DNA of 64,000 nt, taken from contig NC_068565.1 of assembly GCF_025698545.1 (NCBI RefSeq), positions 1,178,001 through 1,242,000 of the forward strand, in the 5' to 3' direction. A program made the position numbers and the translations under genes. This stretch comes from Gossypium raimondii (lineage: Eukaryota > Streptophyta > Magnoliopsida > Malvales > Malvaceae). This document shows, in pieces, positions 59,473 through 64,000 of this stretch; positions within the stretch are counted from its first letter, which is position 1, and every line of letters starts with the position of its first letter. The notes below the pieces were generated by a model, which was not told the origin of the DNA, searched no databases, and worked only from the letters and a program-made list of their open reading frames with translations.

Positions 59473-61724
59473 TCAGGTACTTGAATTCAGAAACTGCTCG
59501 TAGGTTGACCCGTTTTCCACAAACACCTTCACCATTGCATCGATCATCTTCGTCATTGTTCTTTTAAATCTCTCGGAGCTACTGTTTTCGGTTTTAATAG
59601 GGTCTGGTACGCAATCTTTAACCAGAACGGAGCCGATAGCAGCACCCTCTTTATATGCTTCACAAGCCATGATAATGTCACGTGCACGGGTGCGAAAATG
59701 ACCGGCGACAAAGTCCTCGAAATGCTGTTTCGGGAAACATGGCTCTAATTAGATCAGAATGTATGTAAAATTTACATAACACCGTGCATACAAAGAAGAC
59801 CTGATTTTGTGTCACTTCTGCTAATTGGCAAATGGAAAAACAGAGCAATCCCAGATAAACAAACAGTTAAATGCTTGTTCGAAACAAATAGATCGATAGC
59901 CAGCATACGAACTCCGTGAAAGGGATGACAATAGAATCCCAGATAAACAAACTTCATGAAGTGAACTGAACTGAAATGAAATGAAATGATACCTGCGGCG
60001 GTCTTCTTAGAGTGTAAATCATTGTCTTCAAGGATAGAGCAAATGCATCCTCATTGTACTTCCTGGACCTCTTTTCACCTTCGGCCCCAACATACGACAT
60101 CTCGAAACCAGGCTCGTTAAAGAAGGGTTTAGCATTCAGAATCAGGGCTTGTATGGAAACCAAAACTTGTAGCATGGTTGATTGGCCTGGAACCCACATC
60201 TCAGTCTCTTCACCATGCCAAGTGCCCAAAAGGCTTAGGCATACTTTACCACAGCTATACAAATTTGGATTTAACCGGAGACCGCCGGAATAGAAATAAA
60301 CCATCTGATCAGAAATTCCGGATATACATTAGACATGCTAAAATACGCATGTACATTATAATACCCTAATAAGTGCATAGTAGGGAAAAACACAACGTAT
60401 GCAAAATGAACATACCGGTGGCTCATTAGGATATTTTGGAGGGAAGAAACAATCAAAGAAGAAAAGGCCATCATGGTATGGAGTACCAGAAGGTCCCATA
60501 ATGACAGCTCTTAAAAGACCCATATTTGCTTCACAAACTCTCGCATATATTGTTTCTGTGGAAGCACGGAGAAAGCGGACGAGTCATTTTAAACAAAATA
60601 TTACCAGGAGATAGAAGCAAAAAGTAGCAATTTTCTAACTTTTATAATCATGGAATGCATTTTCAAAAGGGAACGGAATAACAAGAAGCCATCCTACAAA
60701 GTTTTAGATGCATAACGTTTAAAATGTCATTCAGCTTAGGAACTTGCACAGTTTTGGACTTTTGATAGTTAAGACTTGATTCTATATAGTTAGTATCACA
60801 AAGACACCATATATCACAAACACATTCATAAGAACTCACCTGGTAAGCCACTCTCCAGAATTTTCCACTCCTCTTGAATTCGCTTTGCATACTCCTTTGG
60901 ATACTATTCAATAAGTGCAAAGATCAAATTATATAAGTAGTGACAATTTAGCATGACAGAGAAACAAGATGCAACCTCACCGTCTGTCCCGATGAGGTCA
61001 AGTTGCAGTAACGATGGCTTGAGAAAACATCCACAACATCAAAATGTTTGAAACTTCGAAAATTTTGCATTATGTGTTCTTCATTTCCTTTTTTCTGTTC
61101 AAACCCTGACTCCCTTGGGACCATTACAGTACTGGTAGAAGCTGACTTCAGTCCATCATTAACATCTAATATTGCTTCATTCTTGATTCCAAGTAGGTTA
61201 AAGGAAGCTGCGACAGCCTTGAGTTGTTGTTGCATATCTTCAATTAAAGAAGAGTCTTTCAACAAGTTAAGTGAAGCCTCCACCCCCGGAGAAAGATCCA
61301 CATTATCAAAATGGGATTGCATAATCCAGTAATCATCTTCATATAAGAATTCATGATTATCGCAATCATCAGAAACATCATCAGTGTAGTCATCATAATG
61401 CCCATCATCATAATTATATGACAAGTCAAACTCATAATTATCTTCGGACCCTGCTAAACTAACAGTATCTCCATGATCACTGCCTGAAGCATCCTGAAAA
61501 AAAGGGGAAGTACATTCAATTAAAGGGAACTTGATGATATATAAATAAAAAGCAATGCTAACTGCTAAGGTAGCATGTTGCTTTCAAAAGTTGCAACCAA
61601 ACACCTCCAATTGGTCTTCCCACTTCTTATCATAGCATATTATATTCTTTCCCTTGCTGTCCATGCTGGTTTTCTCAGAACCAACCGAAACCATCGTCGG
61701 ATTTTCAATTTCTTTGATATCCAT
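59473..61724 (-). CDS. E2 ubiquitin-conjugating enzyme of the UBC25/UBC26 type
   Basis: The coding exons, in transcript order, are 61724-61605, 61493-60981, 60903-60840, 60555-60416, 60304-59993 and 59724-59473. All introns are GT-AG and in phase, giving 466 residues. The N-terminal 210 residues are unique, with an acidic Asp/Tyr-rich stretch (DDGHYDDYTDDVSDDCDNHE). The catalytic core follows: KRIQEEWKILESGLPETIYA, GTPYHDGLFFFD, FPPKYPNEPP, then GGLRLNPNLYSCGKVCLSLL with the active-site Cys at 301 and NPN in place of the usual HPN. The conserved C-terminal extension includes FNEPGFE, TMIYTLRRPPQHFEDFVAGH and FRTRARDIIMACEAY. Relatives are the large plant E2s near PHO2/UBC24; the GKVCLSLLGTW block and the extension match UBC25/26 better than PHO2. 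E2s carry ubiquitin for E3 ligases; the specific substrate is unknown. No membrane segment is present. An out-of-frame ATG lies 5 bases upstream of the chosen start, which has the stronger context. Confidence 0.9.
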
Positions 61725-61742
61725 TTCATCACAAAGAAGTAC
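61605..61742 (-). other. First coding exon of the E2 gene, with 18 bases of leader
   Basis: The acceptor GTTCTTAG precedes the exon. Leader bases GTACTTCTTTGTGATGAA lead into ATGGAT. The intron 61743-62680 separates it from the first leader exon. Confidence 0.6.
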
Positions 61743-62680
61743 CTAAGAACAAGATCGTTTCCTCAGCAAACAAATCGAACTACAAAAATAACGGTCGCGT
61801 CGGGAAACATAACAGCACCATAAGCTTACTCTATTCATGTATACATTTAAGTATGGGAGATGCTCTAATTAATTCCTATATATGTAGCTGTGAAACAAAT
61901 ATTCAACTGCTCTGGAGAACAAAGGTAAAACAGATACTTAAAAACATGAACCACAAACCCTGCTTACGTAATGCTAGACTTAAAGCATAACAAGAAGTTT
62001 CTACTTTAGCCTTTTTGGGTACTAAAATGGAGAAAAAAAAACTAAACATTCCAAAAAAAAAAAGGAAACTAAGCTATGATAAGCTAAATCGCTAATGCAT
62101 AAAATAGAATCACTTAAACCAAAAACAGAAAGAAAACGAAGAAGCTAATTTCTTGTTCTTTAACATCAAATGTTGTAATTCTTTGAACATATTATTATCA
62201 GATGCATATACATATATACAAATCTGAGTACGAGTAACATAACATGGATACGATGAAGCATTGCACGAAATAGAACGCGCAAAACAGAATAATAAAACAA
62301 AATCGAAGTAGAAATCATTTTCTCAACGGGTGATATGCTTATTTGCATTTCTTTTTTCATATAATTCTAGAATTTTCCTATCAACCAAACAGAGACTTAA
62401 AAAGAATCCATTATGATATAATACTCTTTAAGAATTGCATAAGAAGCTAAGTTAGTAAACGAGATAGTGACAAACAAACAGAAAAACACAAAATTCCGAT
62501 CAAAAACCGAAAATCAAAAGAAAAATAAAAAACAACACATTGATTAAAAACAGCGAAACAAGCTTCGATCTACTAAAAAAATACACTTAAAATCAAACAA
62601 AAAAGCACGCAAAGTCCCAAAAAAAAAAATAAAGATTTTGTTTTTTTTTCTTTTTGAAAATGAGGGAAAAGGAATATAAC

Positions 62681-62745
62681 CTGCGCTTGCTTGAGTCGCT
62701 TTAGAGAGATATCGTCCCATAAAAAAGAATGAAATAAAATATTTA
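62681..62745 (-). other. Noncoding first exon of the E2 gene
   Basis: The donor is CAAGCGCAG|GTTATATTC at 62681/62680. The exon contains an ATG (62720-62718) that would open a 17-codon upstream frame running across the splice junction and ending just before the main start. The transcription start is not fixed. Confidence 0.45.
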
Positions 62746-63193
62746 GAGCGAGAAATCCGTACGTGATTTTATTTCAAGGATTACCAGTATAACAATTTTT
62801 TTACAATTATAAGGGTTAATTTTACTGAAAGTCCTTTAGCTAACACTCAGATTCCAAATTGGTCCTTGAATTTCAAGATGTTGTGATCAAGTCCTAAGAG
62901 TATCAGTACTGTATTAATCGAGTCTTTTATTAGCATAATCGTTAGCTTAAGTGTTAAATGTAATTTGAATATGACCTAAAACACATTGATCAATTTATAA
63001 ATTTATTGTATGAATAGTATGGAGGAATTTTGCCAACCCCAACCCAACCTTGACTCTTAAAAACAATTCATTCTGAAATTAAACCTGAAATTTAATAGGA
63101 GATTCGACTCTGACCTGAATTTAATTTAATTATTCCATTTATTAATTTTGAAGTAAATAAGATTTCCCTTTGTTTTATGTTTTGGACTTAAAA

Positions 63194-63232
<39 letters not shown>

Positions 63233-64000
63233 AAATATATATTGGAACAGGGGTATTTTTGTAAATATATTGAATTAGGTGAGATGGATTTACCGCAAAC
63301 TCGACCCGACTCAACCCGACCCTAACTTAACTATTTTGTTATTTTCACTTGACTCGACTCAACCCACATTAAACTCGATTTTTAGAAAAAAAATCAACCC
63401 CAACAGATTGGGTTGGGTTGGTACCCGTTTGATTCTGGGTTTTTTATCATCCCTAATGAATAGCTTAAATGTCATTTGTTTAAAAAGTAAACAATGTTAA
63501 ATTCAAGTGCTTACAATTTGACTTTCATATTTAATACGAATTTTTCTAATTTCAAGTCTTAATACTTGTGATTCCTATTTAAATTTATTCTAAAATAATT
63601 TCAAATATATCTTAATTATCAATTTGTTTATTTGTGCATTACAATAATTTAACTTTGATAGTAGAAATATGAATGAATTATAATTTTATAATTAAAATCA
63701 ATTTAAAATTAAAATGGGTATGATTTAATTAACCAAATAATAAGAGTGTATTTGGAAGTTTACTTTAACGAAGGGAAGCAGGAGGCAAAGCTACTATGCG
63801 GCCGTTACCATCCTAATTGGGTTCGTTGTATCTATTGCGAGAAAGTAAAATGGTGAAAATCGATTAGATCAACTCAATCAATTTAGTGAATTTCATTTTT
63901 TGCCCTTTTCTGTTATGGGTTGGGCCTAGAGGGTTATTTTAGTTGATTATGGATTTTAAAATTTTCAAATTCACTTGACAATAAAAAATAATTTATTTTA
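62746..64000. other. Promoter side of the E2 gene and gene-free repeats
   Basis: It contains a (TA)16 microsatellite at 63198-63229. 63025-63070 and 63295-63455 carry AACCCAACC and GGGTTGGGTTGG words, possibly arms of a worn inverted-repeat element. 63760-63830 is less AT-rich and unrecognised. No gene is seen. Confidence 0.4.

Noticed and set aside
60054..61332. Several plus-strand open frames of 60-94 codons
   Set aside because: They are antisense shadows of the E2 exons, whose minus-strand frames show the conserved family blocks.
1..64000. CRISPR arrays, operons or prokaryotic-type defence systems
   Set aside because: None present; the tandem 23-bp array at 480 lacks spacers of unique sequence and the DNA is clearly plant nuclear.

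Overview
The window is AT-rich nuclear DNA from a dicot plant. The genes have short GT-AG introns, and everything between them is transposon debris. Protein similarity and gene order point to the malvid rosids. The repeat style (an LTR whose end reads TGTAACACCCC on the minus strand, abundant short inverted-repeat elements and tRNA-derived SINEs) is what I associate with cotton (Gossypium) or another Malvaceae. The species call is inference. No bacterial, organellar or viral genes were seen.

Six protein-coding genes can be modelled completely, and reading frames stay consistent across every splice junction. In order they are: a DUF789 protein (12441-14084, +, 6 exons, 314 aa); an ELMO/CED-12 domain protein (16454-17869, -, 8 coding exons, 233 aa); an EPF1-type stomatal patterning peptide precursor (20475-20900, -, 141 aa); an AP2/ERF transcription factor of the ERF053/ERF054 type (32272-33534, +, intronless, 420 aa); an RMA-type membrane-anchored RING E3 ligase (42582-43346, -, 254 aa, with a long intron in the 5' leader); and a UBC25/UBC26-type E2 ubiquitin-conjugating enzyme (59473-61724, -, 6 coding exons, 466 aa, leader intron). 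They do not form an operon or a single pathway. Several pairs do recall neighbours in Arabidopsis (EPF1 beside ERF053, DUF789 beside ELMO), so the window looks like a retained ancestral block expanded by repeats.

Layout: 1-1847 is part of an LTR, and 1848-11500 is gene-free repeats, several nested in one another. 11500-21000 holds DUF789, ELMO and EPF1. 21000-31800 is an 11 kb repeat-filled gap with a small CpG-rich island about 1 kb upstream of the ERF gene. 32-34 kb is the ERF gene, 34-42.5 kb is repeats, and 42.5-45 kb is the RING gene. 45-59.4 kb is repeats, including a LINE fragment and an interstitial telomere tract. 59.4-62.75 kb is the E2 gene, and the last 1.2 kb is gene-free.

The most informative non-genic signals are: two copies of a GC-rich hAT-like element with perfect 8-bp target duplications; a PIF/Harbinger-type MITE inserted in an older element; a MULE-type MITE with a perfect 9-bp duplication sitting inside another repeat; about ten copies of a tRNA-derived SINE; a telomere-repeat insertion bracketed by a 13-bp duplication; and a 23-bp tandem array in the LTR in which most units can fold into a UNCG-type tetraloop hairpin.
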